Notes: generated by a model from the sequence alone, not told the origin. Positions 1-6,752 are shown, numbered from the stretch's first letter. The stretch: DNA of 9,106 nucleotides from Rhizobium sp. Q54 (GCA_945903655.1 CAMDOY010000131.1:1-9106); one strand, 5' to 3'. Made by a program: numbers and translations.

Positions 1-1114
1 TGGGATCTTCCGCATCCATCTCCGGCGCCTCGGTCGGCGCGCCCATCTGCGCGGGACGGCTCGGCGTTTGCGCGGCGGTCGGATCATTGACCGGGAGATG
101 CACGGCGCGAAGGCGCGGCGACGCCAGGCCCACGATCTCGCGCAAAATCCGCTCGGCGCTGGAGCGCGGCGTATCGCAGACGAGATCCACCAGCTTCTGA
201 ACCCGGTCCGGTGAGCGCAGGGGCGGCGCGTCCAGTTTGGTCAGGATCTGCGCTGCTGAAAGGGGATCAACCCGCAAAATGGCGAGCACGAGGGCGAGGG
301 GTTCGCCGCCGGCGTCGGCGATGATGTCGCGGGCCAGGGTCGTGGTGCAGCCCGCCGCCTTCGCCACCAGCCAGGAGGCTTCGTCAAGATTGCGGTCGGA
401 GGCCGCCTTCAGCAGTTCATGGGCCAGCGCGAGCTCGTCGTCCGAGAGCGGCTCAGGCATAGGTTCGCCCAGACTTGCGCGTCGCGCCGCCAGAATGATG
501 GAATCGCGCTGCAGGGGCGAGGCGGTCAGAAAGAGGGGCGTGACCCACTGGGGATCGCGGGCGCGCCGACACAGGCTTTTCGCCAGAGCCTGATCGAAGC
601 GGGCCTGCCGCGCGAGGCCTTCAAAATCGGACTTCTCGATGGGCGCCATCAGATTATGGGCGAGAAGGCGCAGAACCTCGATCTCCATGCGGGTGCAGAG
701 CAGGCCAACGAGGGTGGCGTCGAGATCTATCCGTTTGGCGATCTGACAGGCGGCGTCTGGCTCGCCCTCCCGGGCGATTTCGGCGATTTGCGCGCGGGTC
801 AGACAGACCGAGCGGGCGAGAAAGGGCGCTGCGACCTGGCCGCCGAGGGCCAGAAAGGCGTCGAGTACACGGGGCGAAAGATAGGGATAGTCCGCAAGCC
901 GCTCCGCCGCCTTGATGCGCATGTCTTCGCTGGTATGGGGCAGCAGGCCGTCGACGGCGGCTTCGAATTGCTGAATCTCATCCGGTGAATGATGCAACTG
1001 GCTCGCGAAAAGATCGCTGAGCGTGCTCAGAAGACGCGGAAGCATGGCTTCGTCGTCCCCGGGCGAGTCCACAAGGACATCGGGATCTTGCTGTTGAAGG
1101 TCGTTGAAATTCAT
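1..1114 (-). CDS. DUF2336 domain-containing protein (C-terminus beyond window)
   Basis: This frame is open on the minus strand from an ATG at 1114 down to the window edge, giving 371 visible residues without a stop. The protein is mostly helical and soluble, with no signal peptide or membrane segment. It begins MNFNDLQQQDPDVLVD and contains repeated helix-pair patterns such as AAERLADYPYLSPRVLDAFL and EIEVLRLLAHNLMAPIEKSD. I recognise these as the alphaproteobacterial DUF2336 (COG5330) family, which has no established biochemical role. The visible end is rich in Pro, Ala and Glu, so the stop is probably not far outside. No good Shine-Dalgarno precedes 1114. A second in-frame ATG at codon 22 is possible but lacks one too. 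The gene has its own leader with a CtrA-type box 56-72 bases upstream, so it is probably transcribed independently of the PBP operon and may be cell-cycle regulated (inference). Confidence 0.85.
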   Translation of the reverse strand, partial: MNFNDLQQQDPDVLVDSPGDDEAMLPRLLSTLSDLFASQLHHSPDEIQQFEAAVDGLLPHTSEDMRIKAAERLADYPYLSPRVLDAFLALGGQVAAPFLARSVCLTRAQIAEIAREGEPDAACQIAKRIDLDATLVGLLCTRMEIEVLRLLAHNLMAPIEKSDFEGLARQARFDQALAKSLCRRARDPQWVTPLFLTASPLQRDSIILAARRASLGEPMPEPLSDDELALAHELLKAASDRNLDEASWLVAKAAGCTTTLARDIIADAGGEPLALVLAILRVDPLSAAQILTKLDAPPLRSPDRVQKLVDLVCDTPRSSAERILREIVGLASPRLRAVHLPVNDPTAAQTPSRPAQMGAPTEAPEMDAEDP

Positions 1115-1154
1115 GGCCCACGACTTACGAAAGGAATCGTTGGTGTTGCTGCAT

Positions 1155-1160
1155 ATTATG
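1155..1160 (-). promoter_or_regulatory. Candidate -10 element for the DUF2336 gene
   Basis: The minus strand reads CATAAT here, in the sequence CCCATAATATGC, just downstream of the CtrA-type box. No TTGACA-like -35 stands at 17 bases, which would fit a promoter dependent on an activator bound at the box. A start site near 1145-1150 would leave a leader of roughly 30-35 bases. The overlapping TAATAT is an alternative hexamer. Confidence 0.35.
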
Positions 1161-1169
1161 GGCCAAGTC

Positions 1170-1186
1170 GTTAATGCATCATTAAC
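1170..1186 (-). promoter_or_regulatory. CtrA-type binding box upstream of the DUF2336 gene
   Basis: The minus strand reads GTTAATGATGCATTAAC, a perfect TTAA-N7-TTAAC, the consensus for the alphaproteobacterial cell-cycle regulator CtrA. Because both flanks are GTTAA and TTAAC, the full motif is also present on the plus strand. It ends 56 bases before the DUF2336 start codon. A CATAAT/TAATAT -10 candidate lies about 9-12 bases further on, which places the box over the -35 region, as in CtrA-activated promoters. The motif is seen directly; binding and the direction of regulation are inferred. Confidence 0.6.
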
Positions 1187-1223
1187 CCTGATCTCACGCT
1201 CGAGTTCGGGGCTCGGGAGCGAT

Positions 1224-1248
1224 CCAGACGGCGCAAGGCTGCGTCTGG
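1224..1248. repeat. Inverted repeat between the DUF1254-type and DUF2336 genes
   Basis: CCAGACG (1224-1230) and CGTCTGG (1242-1248) form a perfect 7-bp stem with an 11-base GC-rich loop. It lies 51 bases past the stop of the upstream minus-strand gene. No T-run follows on that strand, so it is not a classic rho-independent terminator. It could be a weak or rho-assisted end of the PBP operon, or a chance hairpin. Confidence 0.3.
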
Positions 1249-1298
1249 CGCATGCCCTTTGCTCATGGAGGCAGCCGCCGCTTTGAAGCCGACTTGAT

Positions 1299-1889
1299 CT
1301 AGGGGCGGAGATCCTTGTCCAGCCCGCAGAAAATCGACTGGATGCGCTTTTTCGCATCCTCCATCTCGCCGGGAAATTCCGCCAGGGCGCGGAACAGCAC
1401 AAAGCCTTCCAGGGTCGGGGTGATGATGCGCAGGTCTTGCGGCAACTCGTCTTCGGGATCATTCGCCTCGACCACATCGAGCTGTCGGCGCGTGACCAGC
1501 AAGACATCGAGCTTGCCGCGCGTCGCGCTGCGGTCGGTCATGGAATAGTAGATCTGCCCTTGCCGTCCATGAAAGGACATCAGCATAAGGGCGTCCGGAA
1601 CGAGGGTGGCGCGCACGCGCACCGGCCCCTGCGACAGATCATAGCGACAGAGGCCCTGGGCGAAGGCCGGATCCTCGAAGGGCCCTCCCGACCCCGGCGC
1701 CGCGACGGGGAGCAGGGTCTGCCGGTGCAGGGGCGCCGCCGCGCTCATGCGCGCGAAGGCGTCGCGTGGCGCCAATTGCGGCATGATGAAGATCGAGGCG
1801 AGATGCACGATGCCCGCAACCACGAGGCAGCCCGCAACCCAGGGGAGGGTTGCGAAAGCAGCTGCGCCCAGCAATTCCCGCCCCTTCAT
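1299..1889 (-). CDS. DUF1254-type small membrane protein
   Basis: This 196-aa protein has a hydrophobic segment at about residues 8-36 followed by a periplasmic-type domain, so it is probably anchored in the inner membrane with the bulk outside. Features recognised are a CRYDL block at about residue 81, followed by GPVRVRATL, a YSMTDR segment near 115-120, and a C-terminal FCG near 188. The two cysteines (81, 188) could pair in the periplasm. The pattern matches the short Rhizobiales proteins annotated as DUF1254 (COG5436), whose function is unknown. It is the last gene of the likely PBP operon: its ATG overlaps the stop of the DUF1214 gene by 4 bases (ATGA), which suggests translational coupling. 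An AGG lies 8 bases before the start. Family assignment is from memory of the pattern, without a search. Confidence 0.8.
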   Translation of the reverse strand: MKGRELLGAAAFATLPWVAGCLVVAGIVHLASIFIMPQLAPRDAFARMSAAAPLHRQTLLPVAAPGSGGPFEDPAFAQGLCRYDLSQGPVRVRATLVPDALMLMSFHGRQGQIYYSMTDRSATRGKLDVLLVTRRQLDVVEANDPEDELPQDLRIITPTLEGFVLFRALAEFPGEMEDAKKRIQSIFCGLDKDLRP

Positions 1890-2488
1890 CGGCAGGCCTC
1901 CCTGGCGATGGAGGGCATGACGCGCTCCACAACCGAAAAGGCGTTGGCGCTGAGGGAGGTGTCATAGAGCCGGAGCATCAGAAGGAAAGGCTGGCCGCTG
2001 ACCACTGGCAGCCAGTTGCCGGGACGGGCCGAAGCGGCGATGCGGATCTCGAAGCCGCCGTCGCTCTTGCGCAGCAATTCGGAGGAGGTGAATCCATGCC
2101 GCTCGCCGCCGCCGGGCGGAATATGGCCATCAGGATCAAGCGCGCTCAGGGTCCAGTAACGGGCCGGGGGAACCGCGCCGGACACCAGATAGTCGCATCG
2201 TGGCTCCAGCCACGCGCCCCGGGAGTCCTGACGCGCGATGAAGCTCAGGCCCTCGGTGATCCCCAGCGGGGTTTCGCCCGTGCGGGCGAAGAAGGCGCGG
2301 GCGTAGGGGTCGGCGTCGCGGGTTCCGGTTTTGGGCCAGCCGGTCCACGGACCAGCTTTCACTGCGCCAAACCACAGGCCCGCGCCTTGGCCCAGGTTCT
2401 GGCTGCGCTCGACCGAGACGAAAGTCGCCGCCAGCCCCAGCGCCACCCCTGCAGCGGCGATGACGATCATTTTGAGAATGTGCAGCAA
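1886..2488 (-). CDS. DUF1214 domain-containing exported or anchored protein
   Basis: This 200-aa protein has an N-terminal hydrophobic helix (about residues 7-25), either an uncleaved anchor or a signal sequence. The block GPWTGWPKTGTRDADPYARA (46-65) follows, then an ARTGETPLGITEGLSF segment, a PRCDYLVSG motif and a C-terminal domain ending near VVERVMPSI. These are hallmarks of the DUF1214 / COG5402 proteins of Rhizobiales, whose activity is unknown. The start chosen is TTG at 2488, with AGGG 7 bases upstream. The in-frame ATG six codons later (2470) has no ribosome site but would also keep the membrane helix. The gene starts 9 bases after the PBP stop and overlaps the DUF1254-type gene, so the three products probably act together in the envelope (inference). 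Confidence 0.85.
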   Translation of the reverse strand: MLHILKMIVIAAAGVALGLAATFVSVERSQNLGQGAGLWFGAVKAGPWTGWPKTGTRDADPYARAFFARTGETPLGITEGLSFIARQDSRGAWLEPRCDYLVSGAVPPARYWTLSALDPDGHIPPGGGERHGFTSSELLRKSDGGFEIRIAASARPGNWLPVVSGQPFLLMLRLYDTSLSANAFSVVERVMPSIAREACR

Positions 2489-2495
2489 AGCGCAG

Positions 2496-2499
2496 CCCT
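2496..2499 (-). promoter_or_regulatory. Ribosome binding site deciding the TTG start of the DUF1214 gene
   Basis: The minus strand reads AGGG 7 bases before the TTG at 2488 and overlaps the stop codon of the PBP gene. The competing ATG at 2470 has no purine-rich stretch at a usable distance, so the TTG start is preferred. Confidence 0.45.
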
Positions 2500-4732
2500 A
2501 TTCGATTCGCCCGGGGCCTGCGCCAATAACTGCGGCGCCGCGCCCTGGCGTGGAACGGGCCGCCTGGATCTTGTCGCTCGCCGCGCGCAGTTGGGCTTCC
2601 ACGCTCACGATGGCCTCGCTGCTTTTGCGCGACAGGGTTGCAGGACGTTGCTGCGCGCCCCGTTCGTTGGCCTTGGCGGCGGCGCTGGCCGAGATCGGGG
2701 GAATCTCGGTCACGCCATAGGGGTTTTTGAGTTCTATGCCCTGGTGGGCGTAGGCCATGATTTCATGCCAGGTGCGGGCGGGCAGGGAGCCGCCGGTCAT
2801 ATTGTTCATGGAGGTGTCGTCATCGTTGCCGAACCAGACGGTGCAGACATAATTCCCGGTGAACCCATCAAACCAGGCGTCGCGATAGGCGTTGGTGGTG
2901 CCGGTCTTGCCCGCCGCGACCACGCCATTGAGTTGCGCCGCGCGGGCGGTGCCGCCGTTGACCACTTCCTTCAGGATATTGTTCATCTCGGCGATGGTTT
3001 TGGCGGGGATCACCTGCTCATAGGCTGGACCATCCGTATCGCGCCGATAGATCGAATCGCCCCGGGAATTGCGGATTTCGATGGCCGCGAAGGGAACCGC
3101 GCGCTTGCCCCCATTGGCGAAGACCGAATAGGCGGCGGCCATGTCGATCATCTTGATCTCGGCGGCGCCCAGAGGCAGGGAAACCGTATCGGTGAGGGGC
3201 GTATTCACAACGCCCATCTTGCGGGCGTTCTCCACGATCTTCTCGCGGCCAAGCTGGGCGATGCGGCCGAGATGATAGGGCTGGCCCTGGGGCCAATGGG
3301 CCTCGCCGATCTTGATGGACAGCCAGACCGCCACCGTATTGAGCGATTTCTGAAGGGCCACCACCATGGGCATCATGCCAGCGGAAGCGCCGCCATAATT
3401 GTTGGGGCACCAATTGCCGATGCACAGGCTCGCGCCATTCACGGGGGTGTCGCGATGGTAGCGCCCGGTCATCATCGCCGTGAGATAGATGAAGGGTTTG
3501 AAGGAGGAGCCGGGCTGACGGGCCGCATCCGTGGCGCGGTTGAACTGGCTCTGGCCGTAATCGCGCCCCCCCACAATGGCCCGCACGAGGCCCAAGGGCT
3601 CCATCACGACCGTGGCGCCCTGGCTCGCGTTGAACTGGCGCCCGCTCTGACGCAGCGCGTCCTCAATGGCGCTTTCGGCCTTGCGTTGCAAATTGACGTC
3701 AAGGCCGGTGCGTACGGTCAGCACCCGGTCGTTGCCCAGCTTGCCCTTGTTGGCGAGCTGCTTGATCTCGTCATAGGCCCAATCCAGATACCAATCGGGC
3801 GAGGTCTCGCGCCGACGATCCACGGGGGTCGCGGGATTGCGGCGGGCGGCGTAGACCTGACCCTCCGTCATATAACCGGCGTCCACCATATTGGAGAGCA
3901 CATCATTGGCTCTGGCGCGGGCGGCGGGCAGATTGATGTGGGGCGCATATTTGGTCGGCGCCTTGAAGAGGCCCGCCAGCATGGCCGCTTCCGCCAGCGT
4001 GATGTCGCGAATGCTCTTGCCAAAATAGAAGTCCGCCGCCGCCTGAACGCCAAAGGCGCCGCCGCCCATATAGGCGCGGTCCAGATAGAGCTTGAGAATG
4101 TCGCGTTTGGGCAGACGCGATTCCAGCCAGAGCGCGAGGAAGGCCTCCTTGATCTTGCGCTCGAGGGTGCGCTCATTGGAGAGGAACAGGTTTTGGGCGA
4201 GCTGCTGGGTGATCGAGGAGCCGCCCTGCACCACGCCGGTGGAGCGGGCGTTGACGCTCAGGGCGCGCATGAGGCCGATGGGGTCTATGCCGAAATGTTC
4301 GTAAAAGCGCCGGTCTTCCGTGGCGAGCGCGGCCTGGACCATGACATCGGGGATCTGGTCGAGGGGAACCGAATCATCATGCTTGATGCCGCGCCGTCCG
4401 ACCTCCAGCCCGTAGCGATCAAGAAAGGTGACCGCGAAATCCTGCTTCTTCAGCCAATCTTCGTCCGAAACCTCGCGAAAGGCGGGCAGGGCCAGGCCTA
4501 GCATGAGCATGGCGCCGCCAAGCCCCAGGGTCAGGCCCTCGCAGGCGAACTCGACCATGAGCCGCTTGCCCCCGGCCACATGGAAACGGTCCATATAGGC
4601 GGCGAAATCATCATAGGCGCGCCTTGCCTTCTGACTGCTCTCGAAGAGGGAGGAGTTCATCCAGGCGTCGAACGCCAGAAGGCCGCGCGAGACGGTGCGG
4701 ACAAAGGCGGATTTGCGAAGCTCCTCGAACAC
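2498..4732 (-). CDS. Class A penicillin-binding protein (PBP1A family, bifunctional)
   Basis: This 744-aa peptidoglycan synthase polymerises lipid II and cross-links the stem peptides. An N-terminal cytoplasmic stretch (1-60) and one membrane segment (about 66-85) precede the GT51 domain (about 100-290). That domain shows catalytic E139 in EDRRFYEHFG, then GGSSITQQLAQNLF (170-183), RKIKEAFLA (192-200), the LYLDRAYMGGGAFG block and TLAEAAMLAGLFKAP. The transpeptidase domain (about 340-660) has all three active-site motifs: S409-S-F-K412, S463-L-N465 and K609-T-G611. A low-complexity tail rich in Ala, Arg and Ser ends the protein. The length is typical of short alphaproteobacterial PBP1A-like enzymes that lack a large inserted domain. 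The start is GTG with AAAGG 8 bases upstream. It is the first gene of a likely operon with the DUF1214 and DUF1254-type genes. No key residue is missing, so the enzyme should be active. Confidence 0.97.
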   Translation of the reverse strand: MFEELRKSAFVRTVSRGLLAFDAWMNSSLFESSQKARRAYDDFAAYMDRFHVAGGKRLMVEFACEGLTLGLGGAMLMLGLALPAFREVSDEDWLKKQDFAVTFLDRYGLEVGRRGIKHDDSVPLDQIPDVMVQAALATEDRRFYEHFGIDPIGLMRALSVNARSTGVVQGGSSITQQLAQNLFLSNERTLERKIKEAFLALWLESRLPKRDILKLYLDRAYMGGGAFGVQAAADFYFGKSIRDITLAEAAMLAGLFKAPTKYAPHINLPAARARANDVLSNMVDAGYMTEGQVYAARRNPATPVDRRRETSPDWYLDWAYDEIKQLANKGKLGNDRVLTVRTGLDVNLQRKAESAIEDALRQSGRQFNASQGATVVMEPLGLVRAIVGGRDYGQSQFNRATDAARQPGSSFKPFIYLTAMMTGRYHRDTPVNGASLCIGNWCPNNYGGASAGMMPMVVALQKSLNTVAVWLSIKIGEAHWPQGQPYHLGRIAQLGREKIVENARKMGVVNTPLTDTVSLPLGAAEIKMIDMAAAYSVFANGGKRAVPFAAIEIRNSRGDSIYRRDTDGPAYEQVIPAKTIAEMNNILKEVVNGGTARAAQLNGVVAAGKTGTTNAYRDAWFDGFTGNYVCTVWFGNDDDTSMNNMTGGSLPARTWHEIMAYAHQGIELKNPYGVTEIPPISASAAAKANERGAQQRPATLSRKSSEAIVSVEAQLRAASDKIQAARSTPGRGAAVIGAGPGRIE

Positions 4733-4740
4733 TCTTTGAG

Positions 4741-4745
4741 CCTTT
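4741..4745 (-). promoter_or_regulatory. Ribosome binding site for the GTG start of the PBP gene
   Basis: The minus strand reads AAAGG 8 bases before GTG at 4732. The first in-frame ATG (codon 25) has no comparable site and would remove part of the cytoplasmic N-terminus, so GTG is preferred. Confidence 0.5.
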
Positions 4746-4802
4746 CGGACGCAGGCGGCGCGTTGCGATTCAGTCTAGCACTTTCTGTTGGACTTGACGA
4801 CG

Positions 4803-4820
4803 CTTGCGCTTGAGCGCAAG
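4803..4820. repeat. Perfect 18-base palindrome-like inverted repeat in the divergent promoter region
   Basis: CTTGCGCT-TG-AGCGCAAG has two perfect 8-base arms around 2 bases. It lies in the 199-base region between the divergent PBP and YcgN-family genes, 71 bases from the PBP start and 111 bases from the YcgN-family start. No T-run follows on either strand, and its place between two starts argues against a terminator. The size and symmetry fit an operator for a dimeric regulator, which is inference. No convincing -35/-10 pair was found for either gene in this region. Confidence 0.45.
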
Positions 4821-4931
4821 TGCGACCTTGCAGGCGCCTTTGGCCCGGCCTTTCGGTCAGGCGTCTGAAAATGCGCAGGTCCGGATCGCCGTTCCCTCGG
4901 GCGCCCCGCGAGAGGCAGGAAAATCGCGAGC

Positions 4932-5423
4932 ATGAGCACGCCTCCCCAAAAGCCAGGCCAACCCTTTTGGCGCAAACCGCTCGAGGATCTCACCAAGACC
5001 GAGTGGGAAAGCCTGTGCGACGGCTGCGGGCGTTGCTGCCTTGTGAAGCTGGAGGATGCGGACACCGGCGAAATTCATTTCACGGATGTTTCCTGCAAGC
5101 TCTTCGACGCCGCGACCTGCCGTTGCGGCGATTACCCCAAACGCAAGAAGCTGGTGCCCGATTGCGTGCAATTGACCCCTGACGCGGTGCGAACCCTCCC
5201 CTGGCTGCCCCCCAGTTGCGCCTATCGGCTGGTGGCCGAAGGCAAGGACCTGAAATGGTGGCATCCCCTGGTCTCTGGCCGGGCGGAAACGGTCCATGAG
5301 GCCGGGGTTTCCGCCCGTGGCCGGGTGCGCGCCTCCGAGGCGGATGTGAATTTCGAGGATTGGCCGAAATTCATCAAGGATTGGCCGGGCCGCCCACCCC
5401 GCGCCCGCAAGCCGAAGGATTAG
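4932..5423 (+). CDS. YcgN / UPF0260 family cysteine-cluster protein
   Basis: This 163-aa protein matches the YcgN/UPF0260 family. It starts with the family's PFWRKPLEDLTKTEWESLC stretch and has the CDGCGRCC cluster (C29, C32, C35, C36). Further cysteines stand at 55, 63, 65, 78 and 96, within CRCGDYPKRK, PDC and PPSCAYRL. Near residues 109-125 it has WWHPLVSG and ETVHEAG. The spacing suggests a metal or Fe-S binding site, but the family has no assigned reaction. It has no signal or membrane segment and is probably cytoplasmic. The length is close to the family norm (about 150 aa) with a short basic tail. An AGG-containing purine stretch lies about 12 bases before the ATG. Its stop overlaps that of the convergent isomerase-like gene (TTAG), so the two are not co-transcribed. 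Confidence 0.92.
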   Translation: MSTPPQKPGQPFWRKPLEDLTKTEWESLCDGCGRCCLVKLEDADTGEIHFTDVSCKLFDAATCRCGDYPKRKKLVPDCVQLTPDAVRTLPWLPPSCAYRLVAEGKDLKWWHPLVSGRAETVHEAGVSARGRVRASEADVNFEDWPKFIKDWPGRPPRARKPKD

Positions 5424-6232
5424 GCGCGGCCGATCTTTTTCAGGAAGGCCATTGTCGCCTCGAGCGCAAGCTTGGCCCTTTCCGCCGCTGGCAGAAGGGC
5501 GTGGCGGGCGCTGGGGGCCTCGATGCTGATGGGGATCTGCCGGGGCAGGGCCTCCAGCAATTCTTCCAGCCAGAGCGCCCCTTCGCCCGGCAGCAGACGG
5601 GCCGTGCGCGATTCGCGTCGTAATTCCTCTGCGCTGCGCCCATCCGCCTGAAAGGGCGGGGCGTCGCAGAAATGGACGAGCTGGAGCAGGGCCGGGTCTA
5701 CATCTATGAGATCGCTGGGGTAGCCGCCCGAGCGGGAGAGATGCAGGGCGTCCAGAACCAGCGCGGCGTTGGGGCGCTTGACGCTGGTGGCCAGGGCGAC
5801 CGCCTCCCTGAGGGAGCGGCAGCCGCTGTAGGGGTTGAATTCCACAAGGGCGCCAAGGTCATAGGCGGCTGTGAGATCGCACAGGCGGGCGAAGGTTTCG
5901 CGACGGCGCTCTTCATCGGGATCCTCGATGGGGCAGACGATGAACTTGCCGCCAAGCCGCTGGGAAAGAGCAAGAACCGGTCGGAGGGCCTCAATATCCA
6001 TATGGGCGGTGACGGGGAAGACGCCGATTTCCAGAAGCTTGAGGCCGGAGCTGGCCATCAGCTCCACCACTTCAGCCTCTTTGGCCGGATCGCCCGCAAC
6101 CGCTTGATCCGTCGCCAGAAGCGGGTTCAGCCGCAACCCCGCATGGGTGAAGCCCGCTTCAATGCAGGCGCGGGCCTGGCCGGCGGGGCCAGCGTCCAGA
6201 ATGGTGAGGGCGGCGAGGGAAACGATTTGCAT
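5420..6232 (-). CDS. Sugar phosphate isomerase/epimerase family protein (xylose isomerase-like TIM barrel)
   Basis: This 270-aa cytoplasmic protein follows the AP endonuclease 2 / xylose isomerase-like TIM-barrel pattern. The four expected metal ligands are visible: E131 in LVEFNPYSG, D161 in VLDALHLSRSG, H187 in LVHFCDAP and E238 in SIEAPS. R211 follows H187 in the substrate-binding position, and PGEGAL lies at about 215-220. Family members isomerise or epimerise sugars or act on inositol and related polyols. The substrate cannot be read from this sequence, and neighbours give no pathway clue. The ATG start is supported by a strong GGAGGT 3 bases upstream. It is transcribed towards the YcgN-family gene and divergently from the promoter at 6321-6349. 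Confidence 0.88.
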   Translation of the reverse strand: MQIVSLAALTILDAGPAGQARACIEAGFTHAGLRLNPLLATDQAVAGDPAKEAEVVELMASSGLKLLEIGVFPVTAHMDIEALRPVLALSQRLGGKFIVCPIEDPDEERRRETFARLCDLTAAYDLGALVEFNPYSGCRSLREAVALATSVKRPNAALVLDALHLSRSGGYPSDLIDVDPALLQLVHFCDAPPFQADGRSAEELRRESRTARLLPGEGALWLEELLEALPRQIPISIEAPSARHALLPAAERAKLALEATMAFLKKIGRA

Positions 6233-6320
6233 GGGACCTCCAATGCGAGCTTTGCCCTGCGGGAAAAATGGTGTCCAGAGAAGATGTTATGATTTTTATC
6301 TCTCTTATGGAAAATTATCC

Positions 6321-6349
6321 TTGACAGCGTGACGCTGGTCCTGTAGGGT
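6321..6349 (+). promoter_or_regulatory. Sigma70-type promoter in front of the small ORFs and packaging module
   Basis: A perfect TTGACA (6321-6326) is followed after 17 bases by TAGGGT (6344-6349, matching TATAAT at the first, second and last positions). The expected start site is near 6356. It points to the small ORFs at 6369 and 6488 and is the clearest promoter in the window. The -35 and spacing are strong, the -10 weak. Confidence 0.55.
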
Positions 6350-6368
6350 TTGTGCATGCTCCAGAAGT

Positions 6369-6485
6369 GTGGGGCGAGGGGGCCGCCCCATCAACGAAGC
6401 GGTCGCAAGCCTCTACCGGGACGTTTACGGATTTGAACTGGTGGCCCAGCCAAAAATGCCCAGCTATCTTATGAAGAGGGTCTAG
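6369..6485 (+). CDS. Possible 38-codon leader ORF or frame-shifted remnant
   Basis: A short frame from GTG to TAG encodes a peptide containing INEAVASLYRDVYGFELVAQ. It looks more protein-like than chance and ends 2 bases before the next ATG. Its start is weak, with no clear ribosome site. A second frame begins at ATG 6356, right at the predicted transcription start, and runs to a stop at 6434-6436. Removing one G from the five-G run at 6378-6382 would join that ATG to this frame and give a 42-aa peptide. It may therefore be a leader peptide, a broken small gene or a sequencing slip. I do not recognise the product. Confidence 0.3.
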   Translation: MGRGGRPINEAVASLYRDVYGFELVAQPKMPSYLMKRV

Positions 6486-6487
6486 CA

Positions 6488-6697
6488 ATGGAAAACAAAG
6501 CCAAGCTTACCCATGAGGTTATGGAAACAATCTCGCAGACGCCGAAAAACCTTCCCGTTGCTGAGCCTATGGACACCCCGCGCCCCATGATCGGACTCTT
6601 CGCTTCGCTGTCGCCAGAGCAGAAAGCGGCCGCCTTGAGCTATTGTGGCCCCGAAGATTTAGGCGAGCCGAACGGCGTTCTGATGGACGCCAGTTAA
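6488..6697 (+). CDS. Small hypothetical protein (69 aa)
   Basis: The ATG is preceded by GAAGAGGG, a good ribosome site 7 bases upstream. The frame gives 69 residues: a polar N-terminus, a Pro-rich middle (PVAEPMDTPRPM), then GLFASLSPEQKAAALSYCGP, which looks like a short amphipathic helix, and an acidic end. There is no signal or membrane segment, and I do not recognise a family. The DNA is visibly richer in A and T than its neighbours, especially in the first 80 bases, which suggests a different origin. It lies downstream of the 6321 promoter and ends 27 bases before a strong terminator, so it forms a short transcription unit just before the packaging genes. It could be a regulator of, or cargo carried beside, that module; nothing in the sequence decides this. 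Confidence 0.6.
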   Translation: MENKAKLTHEVMETISQTPKNLPVAEPMDTPRPMIGLFASLSPEQKAAALSYCGPEDLGEPNGVLMDAS

Positions 6698-6724
6698 GCG
6701 ATCCAAACTTCACAAAACCCAATC

Positions 6725-6752
6725 AAAGGCCCCGCACCCCGGGGCCTTTTTT
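6725..6752 (+). terminator. Rho-independent terminator
   Basis: AAAGGCCCC (6725-6733) and GGGGCCTTT (6741-6749) form a perfect 9-bp stem with a 7-base loop and run into a T-tract followed by ATT. It stands 27 bases after the stop of the 69-aa gene and 35 bases before the first packaging gene. It ends transcription from the 6321 promoter unless the polymerase is modified. Confidence 0.9.

Noticed and set aside
237..988. Plus-strand frames of 118 and 189 codons at the left edge
   Set aside because: They lie opposite the DUF2336 gene, whose minus-strand translation is coherent over 371 residues without a stop.
1224..1248. Terminator for the PBP operon
   Set aside because: The 7-bp stem has a long loop and no T-run on the minus strand, so it is listed only as an inverted repeat.
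1850..4501. Very long open frame (883 codons) on the plus strand opposite the PBP and DUF1214 genes
   Set aside because: It is antisense to a PBP with every catalytic motif intact. The translation is dominated by Gly, Ala, His and Ile, as expected from the complement of GC-rich codons. It has no recognisable domain.
4794..4799. TTGACG as a -35 element for the YcgN-family gene
   Set aside because: No acceptable -10 hexamer occurs 16-18 bases downstream; that spacing falls in the inverted repeat arm (CAAGTG).
4857..5297. 146-codon minus-strand frame opposite the YcgN-family gene
   Set aside because: The plus-strand product is a clear family member; this frame is its high-GC shadow, with no domain and no ribosome site of note.
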